NCBI GenBank assembly: GCA_910584785.1
Contig: CAJUDX010000028.1
Span: forward strand, 1 to 38,040
Reading direction: 5' to 3'
Source of the DNA: an uncultured Lachnospiraceae bacterium
Lineage (GTDB): Bacteria; Bacillota; Clostridia; Lachnospirales; Lachnospiraceae
Length of the DNA: 38,040 nucleotides
The position numbers and the translations under genes are program-made. The notes under the pieces were generated by a model. That model searched no databases, was not told the origin of the DNA, and saw only the letters and a list, made by a program, of their open reading frames with translations. Each line of letters begins with the position of its first letter. The first letter of the stretch is position 1. Shown piece after piece: positions 24,717-32,693 of this stretch.

Positions 24717-25502
24717 ATGAAATCAAATAATAGAAGAAAAATCATAGTGGCAGTAATCTGTATCTTTTGTCTTGCCGGCGGTTTGACCAGCTGCAGGACA
24801 AAAGCGCTCGATATTCCCGAAATGTCGGAACAAGTCGTAACAGATAACCCGATAGAAGAATTGGCAGAAAGTAAATCCACGGACGAAGATAAGATACTGG
24901 AGGAGAATATTCAGAAGGAATTATCAGAGAGCAAGACCCCGGATAATGAAGAAAAGCCGGAAGAGGAGATTGAGGAAGAATCTTCTGCTGCGCTGCATAC
25001 TGGCGCAACGGGCTGGCAGAGTTATCAGGACCAGTATTTATCGTATGAAATCCCCAAAAACTGGGCAAAGAACAGTGAACAATCCAGCGATGAGATGATG
25101 TTTGCATTTTTCCAGTCCCAGGACCCCAAAACCCAGTATCCTTCCAATGTCAATGTACAGATTACGCAGACAAATACCGGGGAAAACCAGGGCGGTATTG
25201 ACTATAGTTCAAAAGAAATCCAGGAAGAATTTCACCAGTTTCTGCTCAGCGATATGGGGCTTCCCGCAGAGGCGGCAAAAGGAACTTTTTCGGTTATAAC
25301 AACCGAAAAGGGCGTCTATGTTTACAGCCTGGGCTTTGAACGCAGGGCAATGGATAATACCATGGTGCATCAAACCATCTATCTGCCAATGAATATGGAA
25401 CATTCCATCGTTATCTGGGCAACAGATTTTAAGGACGGAGCAGTGGTTTCTGCGGATGAGGCAGCCCTTCGCATCTGTGAAACACTAACCATAATCAAAT
25501 AG
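24717..25502 (+). CDS. Putative lipoprotein with acidic linker
   Basis: A 261-residue protein of unknown function. Residues 1-22 form a lipoprotein signal (NNRRKIIVAVICIFCLAGG, then LTSC), a long Glu/Lys/Ser-rich linker covers about residues 35-95 (ELSESKTPDNEEKPEEEIEE), and the last 160 residues form a globular domain starting with WQSYQDQYLSYEIPKNWAKN. That domain opening resembles PsbP/DUF1795-like surface domains in Firmicute lipoproteins, but I cannot confirm a family. It sits 13 bases after the antiporter and is probably cotranscribed. Confidence 0.75.
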   Translation: MKSNNRRKIIVAVICIFCLAGGLTSCRTKALDIPEMSEQVVTDNPIEELAESKSTDEDKILEENIQKELSESKTPDNEEKPEEEIEEESSAALHTGATGWQSYQDQYLSYEIPKNWAKNSEQSSDEMMFAFFQSQDPKTQYPSNVNVQITQTNTGENQGGIDYSSKEIQEEFHQFLLSDMGLPAEAAKGTFSVITTEKGVYVYSLGFERRAMDNTMVHQTIYLPMNMEHSIVIWATDFKDGAVVSADEAALRICETLTIIK

Positions 25503-25510
25503 AATAATAA

Positions 25511-25661
25511 CTGAACTTATGCCGCCTGTTCGGCGGCGGATAATTAGAGTAAACCTTCATGCGCCCACAAGCGATGGTATTATTATAGAGTCAATATCTG
25601 CCAGGCGCACTTGGAATACCTGAACTTATGCCGCCTGTTCGGCGGCGGATAATTAGAGTAA
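25511..25661 (+). repeat. Two perfect 42-bp direct repeats, each with a GC hairpin
   Basis: Bases 25511-25552 and 25620-25661 are identical over 42 positions and each contains the hairpin GCCGCC-TGTTC-GGCGGC. The 67 bases between them include TATTATTATAGAG. The second copy ends at the ribosome binding site of the HD gene, so it lies in its leader. Perfect identity implies recent duplication or selection. Confidence 0.9.
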
Positions 25662-25673
25662 GGGGATGGAAGA

Positions 25674-26255
25674 ATGGATGAACGACTGAAAAAACAGCTG
25701 GAATTTGCCCTGGAAATTGATAAGGAAAAAAATATCTTTCGCCAGACCCATTTGTCCGGGCATGGGAGGAGGGAAAATGACGCTGAACATGCCTGGCATA
25801 TGGCGATTATGGCTTACCTGCTTCGGGAATATGCCAATGAAGCCGTTGATATCACCAGGGTAATGCTGATGTGCTTAATCCATGATATTGTTGAGATTGA
25901 AGCGGGGGATACCTACGCCTATGACACGGACGCCCAAAAAAGCCAGAAGGCCAGGGAGGATGCAGCGAAGGAAAATCTGTATTCGCTGTTGCCCGAAGAT
26001 CAGAAACAGGAATTAATTGCATTGTTTGATGAATTTGAAGCCTTTCAGACGCCAGAAGCAAAATTTGCCCATGCGATGGATAATCTGCAGCCATTGCTGT
26101 TAAATAACAGTAACGGCGGAGGTGACTGGAAAGAACACCAGGTAACTGCCGAACAGGTTTATGGGCGCCAGGTAAAAACAAGATTAGGCTCGGAAAGATT
26201 ATTTGAAGTGACCGATGCGATAATTCAGGAGAATATCAGAAAGGGAGTACTATGA
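25674..26255 (+). CDS. HD-domain phosphohydrolase (YfbR-like)
   Basis: A 193-residue HD-superfamily hydrolase, probably a deoxynucleotide 5'-phosphatase or related enzyme. The metal ligands are visible: His in ENDAEHAWHMA near residue 36-42, His-Asp in CLIHDIVEIEAGD near residue 70, and the final Asp in AMDNLQPLLLN near residue 125. AGGGGATGGA precedes ATG 25674. Its stop overlaps the next start by 4 bases (ATGA), so it is translationally coupled to the redox genes, with which no functional link is obvious. Confidence 0.9.
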   Translation: MDERLKKQLEFALEIDKEKNIFRQTHLSGHGRRENDAEHAWHMAIMAYLLREYANEAVDITRVMLMCLIHDIVEIEAGDTYAYDTDAQKSQKAREDAAKENLYSLLPEDQKQELIALFDEFEAFQTPEAKFAHAMDNLQPLLLNNSNGGGDWKEHQVTAEQVYGRQVKTRLGSERLFEVTDAIIQENIRKGVL

Positions 26256-26944
26256 TAAAACCTATTAAAAAGTTTATGTTGCTGTCTGTTACCTTAACGG
26301 TTTTATGCGCCGGGCTTGGAGGCTGTGCACAGACAGGAGCAAAAAATAACACAGAAAATCAGCAGCTTGGGGAAAGTAATCAGGAAAACAACCAGGAAGA
26401 TAATCAGGAAAATAATCAGGAAAAAGAAACTGAAAACGCCGGGGATGCGGCAGAAAGCGAGGGAGGAATCGGCAATCCGCAGGCAGGACAGGCAGAAGGC
26501 GCTTTGAAAGCGCTGGTGTTTGAAGGCCATGATTTGGAGGGCAATGCTGTTTCTTCCGACATCCTTTCCTCTTCCAAGCTTACCATGATTAATGTATGGG
26601 CGACCTATTGCAATCCGTGCCTGAGCGAGATGCCGGGGCTTGGCGAACTGGCTGAGGCGTTTGACCCGGAAGAATTTCAGATTATTGGCATTATCAGCGA
26701 TGTACAGGAAGGTGCAGATCAGCATATGCTAGATTTAGCTGCGGATTTGGTTGAACGGACAGGCGCGGGATACACGCACTTGCTGCTGAATGAATCCCTG
26801 TATTTTGCACTTCTTACCGACGTAACGGCAGTGCCGACCACCTTTTTTATTGATCAGGAGGGAAATATTTTAGATACTGTGGTTGGCTCGATGAAAAAAG
26901 AAGCGTGGGAGGAAAGGGTTCATGCACTTTTGGAAACACAGTAA
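26252..26944 (+). CDS. TlpA-like thioredoxin-fold lipoprotein
   Basis: A 230-residue exported protein. Residues 1-25 are a lipoprotein signal ending in GLGGC. Residues 30-60 form an Asn/Gln/Glu repeat linker (NQENNQEDNQENNQE). The thioredoxin fold starts near residue 85 (LVFEGHDLEGNAVSS), with the active site WATYCNPCLSEMP near residue 118 and the cis-proline segment VTAVPTTFFIDQEGNI near residue 192. It should work as a membrane-anchored thiol-disulfide reductase outside the cell. The gene is followed, with a 23-base overlap, by a small CXXC peptide gene and then a membrane iron-sulfur protein, which are inferred to feed it electrons. Confidence 0.92.
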   Translation: MIKPIKKFMLLSVTLTVLCAGLGGCAQTGAKNNTENQQLGESNQENNQEDNQENNQEKETENAGDAAESEGGIGNPQAGQAEGALKALVFEGHDLEGNAVSSDILSSSKLTMINVWATYCNPCLSEMPGLGELAEAFDPEEFQIIGIISDVQEGADQHMLDLAADLVERTGAGYTHLLLNESLYFALLTDVTAVPTTFFIDQEGNILDTVVGSMKKEAWEERVHALLETQ

Positions 26945-27086
26945 GAAACGAAACCATTTTCCCGCCTGGATTTGGGGCGTTTTTGCCGGAATCGTGTTTT
27001 TCGGTCTGGGCGCCGCCGGGGGACAGTTTGCCGTAGTATGGAGAAAGGCTGTGATGTTATGTATGGAATGTATAGGAATTGGGTGA
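26922..27086 (+). CDS. Small CXXC membrane peptide, CD1871A-like
   Basis: A 54-residue peptide: basic start HFWKHSKKRNHF, a single hydrophobic helix of about 20 residues (IWGVFAGIVFFGLGAA), then RKAVMLCMECIGIG at the C-terminus. The ending CMECIGIG closely resembles the CxxCIGIG end of the short CD1871A-family CXXC proteins of Clostridia. ATG 26922 lies 23 bases inside the upstream gene, in another frame, with GGAGGAAAGG 10 bases upstream. The next gene begins 4 bases after its stop. It is short enough to be missed by automatic length cutoffs. Inferred role: passing reducing equivalents across the membrane between the iron-sulfur protein and the TlpA-like lipoprotein. Confidence 0.85.
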   Translation: MHFWKHSKKRNHFPAWIWGVFAGIVFFGLGAAGGQFAVVWRKAVMLCMECIGIG

Positions 27087-27090
27087 GAGT

Positions 27091-27909
27091 ATGAAAAAGC
27101 TTCGTACTATTGTTCAGATTGTATTCACGATAATAACCAATGGATATCTCTATGGCTTTTTGCAGGGGAAAATCTACCGGGGAGGTTTAAAATATGCCTG
27201 TGTTCCGGGGCTGAATTGTTATTCCTGTCCCGGAGCAATCGCTTCCTGTCCTGTCGGTGCACTCCAGGCCCTGCTGAATCAGCAGGGCTTTTCTGTGCCT
27301 TTTTCTGCACTTGGTTTTTTCTTTTTGTTTGGAAGCCTTTTGGGACGTTTTGTCTGCGGATGGCTGTGCCCCTTTGGGCTGGTACAGGATCTTCTGCATC
27401 GAATCCCCATTTTTTCCAAACAAAAACGCCTGCCTTTTCACCATTGGCTGGTCTACGGGAAATACATCAGTCTTTTTGGGTTTGTCGGTCTTGGTTCTAT
27501 GGTGCTGTTTGGAGGCTTTGCCAAGATTCCTGCGTTTTGTAAGTATATTTGTCCATCCGGCACCCTGCTTGGGGCATTGCCCCTGCTTACTGCCAATGAA
27601 ATGCTGCGCAGCCAGGTTGGAGGACTTTTTTTCTGGAAGTTTGGTTTGCTTTTGTTGATTATAGTTCTTTCTCTGAAAGTTTACCGGCCCTTCTGTCAAT
27701 ACCTGTGCCCGCTGGGGGCAATTTACGGCTGGTTTAACCGTTTCAGTCTGGTGCAGGTGCATTGGGAAAATGACAGGTGTACGTTCTGCGGGGCCTGCGA
27801 AAAAGCCTGTCCGGTGGCATTATCCGTCCGGGAAATATCCCATTCCCCGGAGTGTATACGATGCGGAAAGTGCATTGGGGCATGTCCTCGAAAATGTCTT
27901 TATTTTTAA
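27091..27909 (+). CDS. NapH/YccM-like 4Fe-4S membrane protein
   Basis: A 272-residue polytopic protein with four to five membrane helices and many cysteines. It shows CVPGLNCYSCPGAIASCPVG near residue 33, then paired CGWLCPFG and CQYLCPLG motifs characteristic of NapH/CcoG-type proteins, CKYICPSG between them, and two C-terminal [4Fe-4S] motifs CTFCGACEKACPVAL and CIRCGKCIGACPRKC. It is expected to pass electrons from a cytoplasmic donor through the membrane. ATG 27091 is used; the upstream in-frame TTG at 27079 overlaps the previous gene. It forms an operon with the TlpA-like lipoprotein and CXXC peptide. Confidence 0.93.
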   Translation: MKKLRTIVQIVFTIITNGYLYGFLQGKIYRGGLKYACVPGLNCYSCPGAIASCPVGALQALLNQQGFSVPFSALGFFFLFGSLLGRFVCGWLCPFGLVQDLLHRIPIFSKQKRLPFHHWLVYGKYISLFGFVGLGSMVLFGGFAKIPAFCKYICPSGTLLGALPLLTANEMLRSQVGGLFFWKFGLLLLIIVLSLKVYRPFCQYLCPLGAIYGWFNRFSLVQVHWENDRCTFCGACEKACPVALSVREISHSPECIRCGKCIGACPRKCLYF

Positions 27910-27919
27910 CTTATCAAAG

Positions 27920-27974
27920 AAGTCCCCCGCTTCTAATGTTATAAAGATGAAAGCGGTGGATGGGGGACTTATTT
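27920..27974 (+). terminator. Long hairpin terminator after the redox operon
   Basis: AAGTCCCCC (27920-27928) pairs with GGGGGACTT (27962-27970), with an inner GCTT/AAGC pairing. The following bases are only moderately T-rich (ATTTGTG), so termination strength is uncertain. Confidence 0.6.
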
Positions 27975-27976
27975 GT

Positions 27977-28004
27977 GTCAGGTGGAGCTGGAGCTCCATC
28001 TGAC
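27977..28004. repeat. 28-bp near-perfect palindrome
   Basis: GTCAGGTGGAGCT, a 2-base centre and AGCTCCATCTGAC pair along 13 positions with one G-T pair. It starts only 7 bases after the hairpin terminator and runs into the dispersed repeat before the MATE gene. As DNA it could bind a dimeric regulator. Confidence 0.7.
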
Positions 28005-28066
28005 AAGCTGCGACAGCAGCATAGGGAGATGAGGAAGTAGCGGAGCGGAATCCGAATTTCCTTTGA
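27996..28066 (+). repeat. Dispersed repeat, copy 1 (upstream of MATE gene)
   Basis: A block with CCATC-GACAAGCTGCGA, GAGGAAG-AGCGGAGCGGA and TCCGAATTTCCTTTGA in the same order as at 33923-34011. Copy 1 is 71 bases long and lacks about 18 bases present in copy 2. It ends 34 bases before the MATE start. Confidence 0.8.
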
Positions 28067-28100
28067 CCCTTACTTTTAGAAATTCAGAGGAGCCTTTACG

Positions 28101-29444
28101 ATGAAAAGTTATGAAATGGACATGTGCACGGGATCATTGTGGAAGAAGATTATGGTATTCAGCGTGCCGTTGATGTTCTCAAATATTTTGCAAATTGTCT
28201 TTAATATTTCAGATGTGGCAGTGGTGGGAAAGTTTGCCGGGCCGATTGCCTTAGGCGCGGTGGGCTCCACCAGTATTTTAATTACCCTGTCCACAGGCAT
28301 TTTGCTCGGACTGTCCAGCGGCGTCAGTGCCTTAACCGCACTTTATATCGGGGCAAAGGACCAGAACAGCGTGAAGAAAACGGTGCATACTTCAGCCCTT
28401 TTGCTGGCCTTTTCCGGTGTGGCGATTATGGTGCTGGGCATTTTATTTGCTGGAGGGATTCTTTCAGCGATGCGAACTAAAGATGAATTAATCGGGGGTG
28501 CCGTGCGTTATTTTCGGATTTATCTTTTAGGAACACCTGCGCTTGCCATGTTTAATTTCGGCAATGCAGTATTAAGTGCAGCAGGAGATACCAAGCGTCC
28601 TCTGTATTATCTGACCTTTGCCGGTGTGGTCAATGTGCTGCTGAATTTATTTTTTGTAATTGTAGGTAAAATGGGAGTAAGTGGCGTTGCCATTGCCAGT
28701 ATTATTTCTCAGTATATTTCTGCAGTTCTGGTACTTCGGCTCTTGCTGCACAGCAATGAGGTCTTTGCTCTGCGGGTGGAGGATTTACATATGGATCGGG
28801 AAAAGCTGCGGCGCATACTGCGGATTGGAGTGCCATCTGCACTGCAGTATGCGCTGTTTGCCATTGCTAATCTGTTTGTACAGACCAGTGTAAATTATTT
28901 TGATCATGTAATGGTGGAGGGCAATTCCGCTGCTGCCAATGCCGATCCGCTGGTCTATGATATGATGGCGGCTTTTTATACCGCCTGTACAAGCTTTATT
29001 GCTCAGAACATGGGAGCAAAGCAGCGGGAGAGAATCCTAAAGAGTTATTTTATCTGCTTGCTGTATTCTTTTGCGCTGGGATTATTTCTCGGAGTGGGAA
29101 TTTATGGAATGCGCTTTTTATTTCTTTCTCTGTTTACCAGCGAGAGGGCGGTGGTGGATGCAGGAATACGCAGGCTCTCGGTCATGGCATTGTCGTATAG
29201 TGTCAGTGCCTTTATGGACTGCAGCATCGCAGCATCACGGGGCTTGGGAAGGACGATTGTTCCCATGCTTCTTGTGACGGCAGGTTCGACGGTGTTCAGG
29301 CTGATTTGGATAGGGACGGTATTTGCACATTATCGCACGATAGAATCACTTTATCTTTTATACGTCTTTTCCTGGATTATTACAGGGATTGCAGAGATGG
29401 TTTACTTTGCAAAGATTGTGCGGGGCGTGCGGTTTGCAGGCTAG
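28101..29444 (+). CDS. MATE-family efflux transporter
   Basis: A 447-residue transporter with about 12 membrane helices in two similar halves, a cation-driven exporter of drugs or metabolites. The N-half shows GSLWKKIMVFSVPLMFSNIL and ISDVAVVGKFAGPIALGAVG; the C-half repeats the pattern near RILRIGVPSALQYALFAIAN and QNMGAKQRERILKSYF. AGAGGAGCC precedes ATG 28101. Substrate cannot be inferred. Its stop codon shares the CTAG palindrome with the stop of the convergent polyferredoxin gene. Confidence 0.93.
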   Translation: MKSYEMDMCTGSLWKKIMVFSVPLMFSNILQIVFNISDVAVVGKFAGPIALGAVGSTSILITLSTGILLGLSSGVSALTALYIGAKDQNSVKKTVHTSALLLAFSGVAIMVLGILFAGGILSAMRTKDELIGGAVRYFRIYLLGTPALAMFNFGNAVLSAAGDTKRPLYYLTFAGVVNVLLNLFFVIVGKMGVSGVAIASIISQYISAVLVLRLLLHSNEVFALRVEDLHMDREKLRRILRIGVPSALQYALFAIANLFVQTSVNYFDHVMVEGNSAAANADPLVYDMMAAFYTACTSFIAQNMGAKQRERILKSYFICLLYSFALGLFLGVGIYGMRFLFLSLFTSERAVVDAGIRRLSVMALSYSVSAFMDCSIAASRGLGRTIVPMLLVTAGSTVFRLIWIGTVFAHYRTIESLYLLYVFSWIITGIAEMVYFAKIVRGVRFAG

Positions 29445-30880
29445 ATCTCCCGCACCATTCCCCGTCTAATGAACTTTTTTTGCATCGAAAGCAGTTTATC
29501 CAGATACACGGATTTAAACTGCTTGCTGGCGAGTGCCTGTTTTAAGGGCGGAAGCTGTAAAATCGTCCCGAATACCGCCGCCATCGCGCGGTGGTTGGCA
29601 AATGCCTGATTGTCAAAAATCAAATTTTGCAATGTCCCCTTTTCTATCGCCTGCAGCACAAAGCGGTGGGTGCTGTTGACAGGGGTAATGACCTGAATGG
29701 GGCGGTGTTTAAGTTCAATCGCCTTGGTCGGACAGTTTCTTGCACATACGCCGCAGCCTAAACAGATTTCCGTATGAATTCCGGCATGTTTTTTTCTGAC
29801 TTTTTCTCTGTTTTCTGCACCGTTTCCTGCATCCTGCGTTTCTCTGTTTTCTGCACCGTTTCCTGAGTCCTGTGTTTTCCTGTTTTTTACATCGTTTCTT
29901 GCAGAATTTCCTTGATTGGTTTTTTCAGCATCCTCGGCTTCCTCCATCGAAATCGCTAAAATCGGGCAAACCTTGGCGCATTTGCCGCAGCCGATGCATT
30001 TTTCCAGGCTTACTTCTGGAATATAATTCGTCGTCGCCACGGGCTGCATCGGGCTGAACCTTCGTGCAGCCTGCAATGCCTCGCAGCAGCACCCACAGCA
30101 GTTGCAGATAAACGCCGGATGTTCGCGGACATTTTCCCCAATTTGAACAAGGTTGCTGGCGTAGGAACGTTCTAAGGCATCCATGGCTTCCTCCTTGGAA
30201 ATCAGCCTGGTGTAACCACCGTGTTCAGCCAGGGAACGGGCCACATTGTCGAAGGTAAGGCACACATCCCAGGGGGCGTCAATCTCACAGGGATGGCCCG
30301 CGTGCCAGGCTTTATGGCGGCAGTAGCAGGTGCCAAGACCGATGTGTTTCGCTTCCTCGACGATGTGGGTTGCCCGTTCATAATCTAAGATATGGTTCAT
30401 GTTATCGTTTGTCAAAACCGGTTCCTGCACAAATACCCGTCCAAGTCTGGTTTCCGTGGCAAAAAATAAATCTTTGACAAAGTCCTCCTCCACGTTCATA
30501 TACTGCCAGTAAAGTTCGCTTAAATACTTCTGGTCAATATCTCCGCGTGTGCGCATCAGAGCAAATTCGATAAAACCTGCCATGGGCGGCGGCATGACAA
30601 ACTGGCGCTCTCCGTGGTAATTGGAATCAACTAAAAGTGCTTTGCTGCAGAGGTGATCCAAAAACTTTTCAGCCTTGGCTTCGGTGGTTCCCCAGATATT
30701 TGCAGCTTTTTTTAAGGTAAACGGGCGGACGGGAAGGAGAGCGACCCATTTTGCTTCTTTTTCTGTATATAGTACCTGCAGTATCTTAGATAAGGTTTCC
30801 GATGGCGGAGCGCCCTGTGTAAACCAGTTAATCCGCTCTTCCAGGTTCTTGTAAGCATCTCTTGTTGTCAAATGTCCCAT
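29441..30880 (-). CDS. Cytosolic 4Fe-4S polyferredoxin-like protein
   Basis: A 479-residue soluble protein. The first about 90 residues look like a winged-helix segment (LLPVRPFTLKKAANIWGTTE). A central cysteine-rich part includes GTCYCRHKAWHAGHPCEIDA and ICNCCGCCCEALQAAR. Two ferredoxin motifs follow, CIGCGKCAKVCPILAI and, after a spacer, CLGCGVCARNCPTKAI. The spacer contains two 12-residue repeats (NRKTQDSGNGAE, NRETQDAGNGAE). Related proteins in anaerobes are annotated simply as 4Fe-4S binding proteins; the reaction is unknown. It probably hands electrons to a partner such as the NapH-like protein or EFR1 nearby, which is inference only. Confidence 0.85.
   Translation of the reverse strand: MGHLTTRDAYKNLEERINWFTQGAPPSETLSKILQVLYTEKEAKWVALLPVRPFTLKKAANIWGTTEAKAEKFLDHLCSKALLVDSNYHGERQFVMPPPMAGFIEFALMRTRGDIDQKYLSELYWQYMNVEEDFVKDLFFATETRLGRVFVQEPVLTNDNMNHILDYERATHIVEEAKHIGLGTCYCRHKAWHAGHPCEIDAPWDVCLTFDNVARSLAEHGGYTRLISKEEAMDALERSYASNLVQIGENVREHPAFICNCCGCCCEALQAARRFSPMQPVATTNYIPEVSLEKCIGCGKCAKVCPILAISMEEAEDAEKTNQGNSARNDVKNRKTQDSGNGAENRETQDAGNGAENREKVRKKHAGIHTEICLGCGVCARNCPTKAIELKHRPIQVITPVNSTHRFVLQAIEKGTLQNLIFDNQAFANHRAMAAVFGTILQLPPLKQALASKQFKSVYLDKLLSMQKKFIRRGMVREI
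29813..29884. repeat. 36-bp tandem repeat inside the polyferredoxin gene
   Basis: Two in-frame 36-base units (29813-29848 and 29849-29884) encode the 12-residue repeats between the two ferredoxin motifs. Partial units extend on both sides. Copy number may vary between strains. Confidence 0.8.
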
Positions 30881-31009
30881 AATGTTACGCTCCTTTTCTG
30901 TAAATTAATGTTTTAATTCATCTTTTTAGTATAACATAAGATGAATTATATATCAATTCTCTTTTTAGTAGGTTAAATTCAACGGATTGTCAGTTAATTG
31001 TCGAGTATA

Positions 31010-32419
31010 TTACTGCTTTATATTATGCTTTTCCCGAAATGCTGCAATTGTTGCACACCCCACATCCGACACGGGCTTAATCCATTTGGCAGAATACATG
31101 TGAAACTGCATGATAATGTAGCGGATCGGCTCATCCACATAACAGAGGGCAAACACCAGAAGGAAGGGAGCGCGCAGCCCGTAATTGGCCCCGTATACAC
31201 AGGGAAGTACCATAAGGTACATAAAAGTAATTTCCATAATGGAGCCAAAGGCAGCGTCCCCGGCTGAACGATAGGTATCGTTCTGTACCCAGTTGCCCAT
31301 ACGGATAACCGCGGCTACACTGTAGATGATAAGCATTCCCGTTCCGATTCGGAAGGATTCATCGTGAAGCCCCATAGCGTGAAGCAGGGGATTGTGGACA
31401 GCGATAAGAACCAGGCAGGCTGTTCCAATCAGACTGCTGCACAGATAAACCAGGCGCCATGCTCGCTGATAAGCCGTTTCGTGATGCCCGGCCCCCACCT
31501 CTTTTCCGACCAGAACTGTCGCAGCATTGGAAAAGCCACTGAAGAAGGCGATAATCAGACCTTCGAGTGTTCGAAACACGGCAACGGCGGCGATGGCCTG
31601 TTCACTCTGGTGGCCTAAGACAATATTGACCATCATATTTCCAATTCCAATCATCACTTCATTGCAGAGAATCGGAAAGCATTTCTGTAAATATTCCCTG
31701 ATAAAGTATCGGCTCCACAAAAAATGCCGGGAGAAGGCAAGGACAAAGGGAAGTCTTTTTTTAATAATAAAGGCAACAAGTACAATCAGGTTCACCATTC
31801 CTGCAAGAACTGTCCCCAGAGCAGCACCAGAGGCGCCCATTCTTGGCAGGCCGCATTTTCCGAAAATCAGCAGGTAATTAAAGAAGCAATTGGCAATTAC
31901 TGAGGCGATTCCTCCGTATAAAGGAACCCTCACCTGTTCAATGGAGCGCAAAAGGGCGCTTATTGCCATAGCAAAAATCTGTAAAGGGTAGGCAAAACCC
32001 ACAATTTTTAAATAAGTAATGCCGATGGTCTGGATTTCTTTTTTATCAGTATAAATGTTCATTACAACATCCGGGAACATAAGGGCCAGGGTAGCAAAGA
32101 GAAAACCCACGGTCAGCATAAAGGAGAGAGTCAGTCCATAGGAGCGTGTAATCCCATCCTCATCCCCTGCACCCCAGTACTGAGAAAAAAACAGCATCCC
32201 GCCGCCCACAAATCCCCAGTAACCCGCAAACATCAGGCTGGAAAACTGAGCGCACAGCCCTACGGCGCCCACGGTTTTTTCCCCTAAGGAAGCAAGCATC
32301 ATGGTATCCACCATGCTTCCCGTCGTGGTTAACAGGTTCTGCAGAGCGACAGGGACTGCGATAATGGCGACGTGTTTGATAAAATAATGCCAGTCAAATG
32401 CTTGTTTTACTCTTGTCAT
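31010..32419 (-). CDS. MATE-family efflux transporter (second)
   Basis: A 469-residue MATE exporter with about 12 membrane helices. Features include the N-terminal AIIAVPVALQNLLTTTGSMV with DTMMLASLGEKTVGAVG, and a second half with YLQKCFPILCNEVMIGIGNM and VLVGKEVGAGHHETAYQRAW. It belongs to a different subgroup from the MATE at 28.1 kb; the two are not close duplicates. The AAGGAGAA ribosome site is on the minus strand just before the start at 32419. The substrate is unknown. Confidence 0.93.
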   Translation of the reverse strand: MTRVKQAFDWHYFIKHVAIIAVPVALQNLLTTTGSMVDTMMLASLGEKTVGAVGLCAQFSSLMFAGYWGFVGGGMLFFSQYWGAGDEDGITRSYGLTLSFMLTVGFLFATLALMFPDVVMNIYTDKKEIQTIGITYLKIVGFAYPLQIFAMAISALLRSIEQVRVPLYGGIASVIANCFFNYLLIFGKCGLPRMGASGAALGTVLAGMVNLIVLVAFIIKKRLPFVLAFSRHFLWSRYFIREYLQKCFPILCNEVMIGIGNMMVNIVLGHQSEQAIAAVAVFRTLEGLIIAFFSGFSNAATVLVGKEVGAGHHETAYQRAWRLVYLCSSLIGTACLVLIAVHNPLLHAMGLHDESFRIGTGMLIIYSVAAVIRMGNWVQNDTYRSAGDAAFGSIMEITFMYLMVLPCVYGANYGLRAPFLLVFALCYVDEPIRYIIMQFHMYSAKWIKPVSDVGCATIAAFREKHNIKQ

Positions 32420-32599
32420 AGGGTATTCTCCTTGTCTTTTTTCGTTCTGCTGTTTTTGTTTCCTGGGCCTGAAATGTCTGAAATGTTTCCTGGTTTTGAA
32501 ATTCTACAATGTATTACCATATCGCTTAATACCTGGAAAGTCAATATAAAAAATTAACTCTTTTTTATGAAAATAATTTCCGCAGGATGTAAAAAGCTT

Positions 32600-32628
32600 T
32601 TGCCACAGAAGAAAATATCGTTTATACT
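32600..32628 (+). promoter_or_regulatory. Sigma-A promoter for the 32.7-kb gene
   Basis: TTGCCA (32600-32605), 17 bp, TATACT (32623-32628), 66 bases before ATG 32694. Confidence 0.65.
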
Positions 32629-32693
32629 GTAAAAGGTAGATAAACTTGATGTTTGACAGAGTACATATTCGTAAAGGAAATGGAGGAAAGGTA

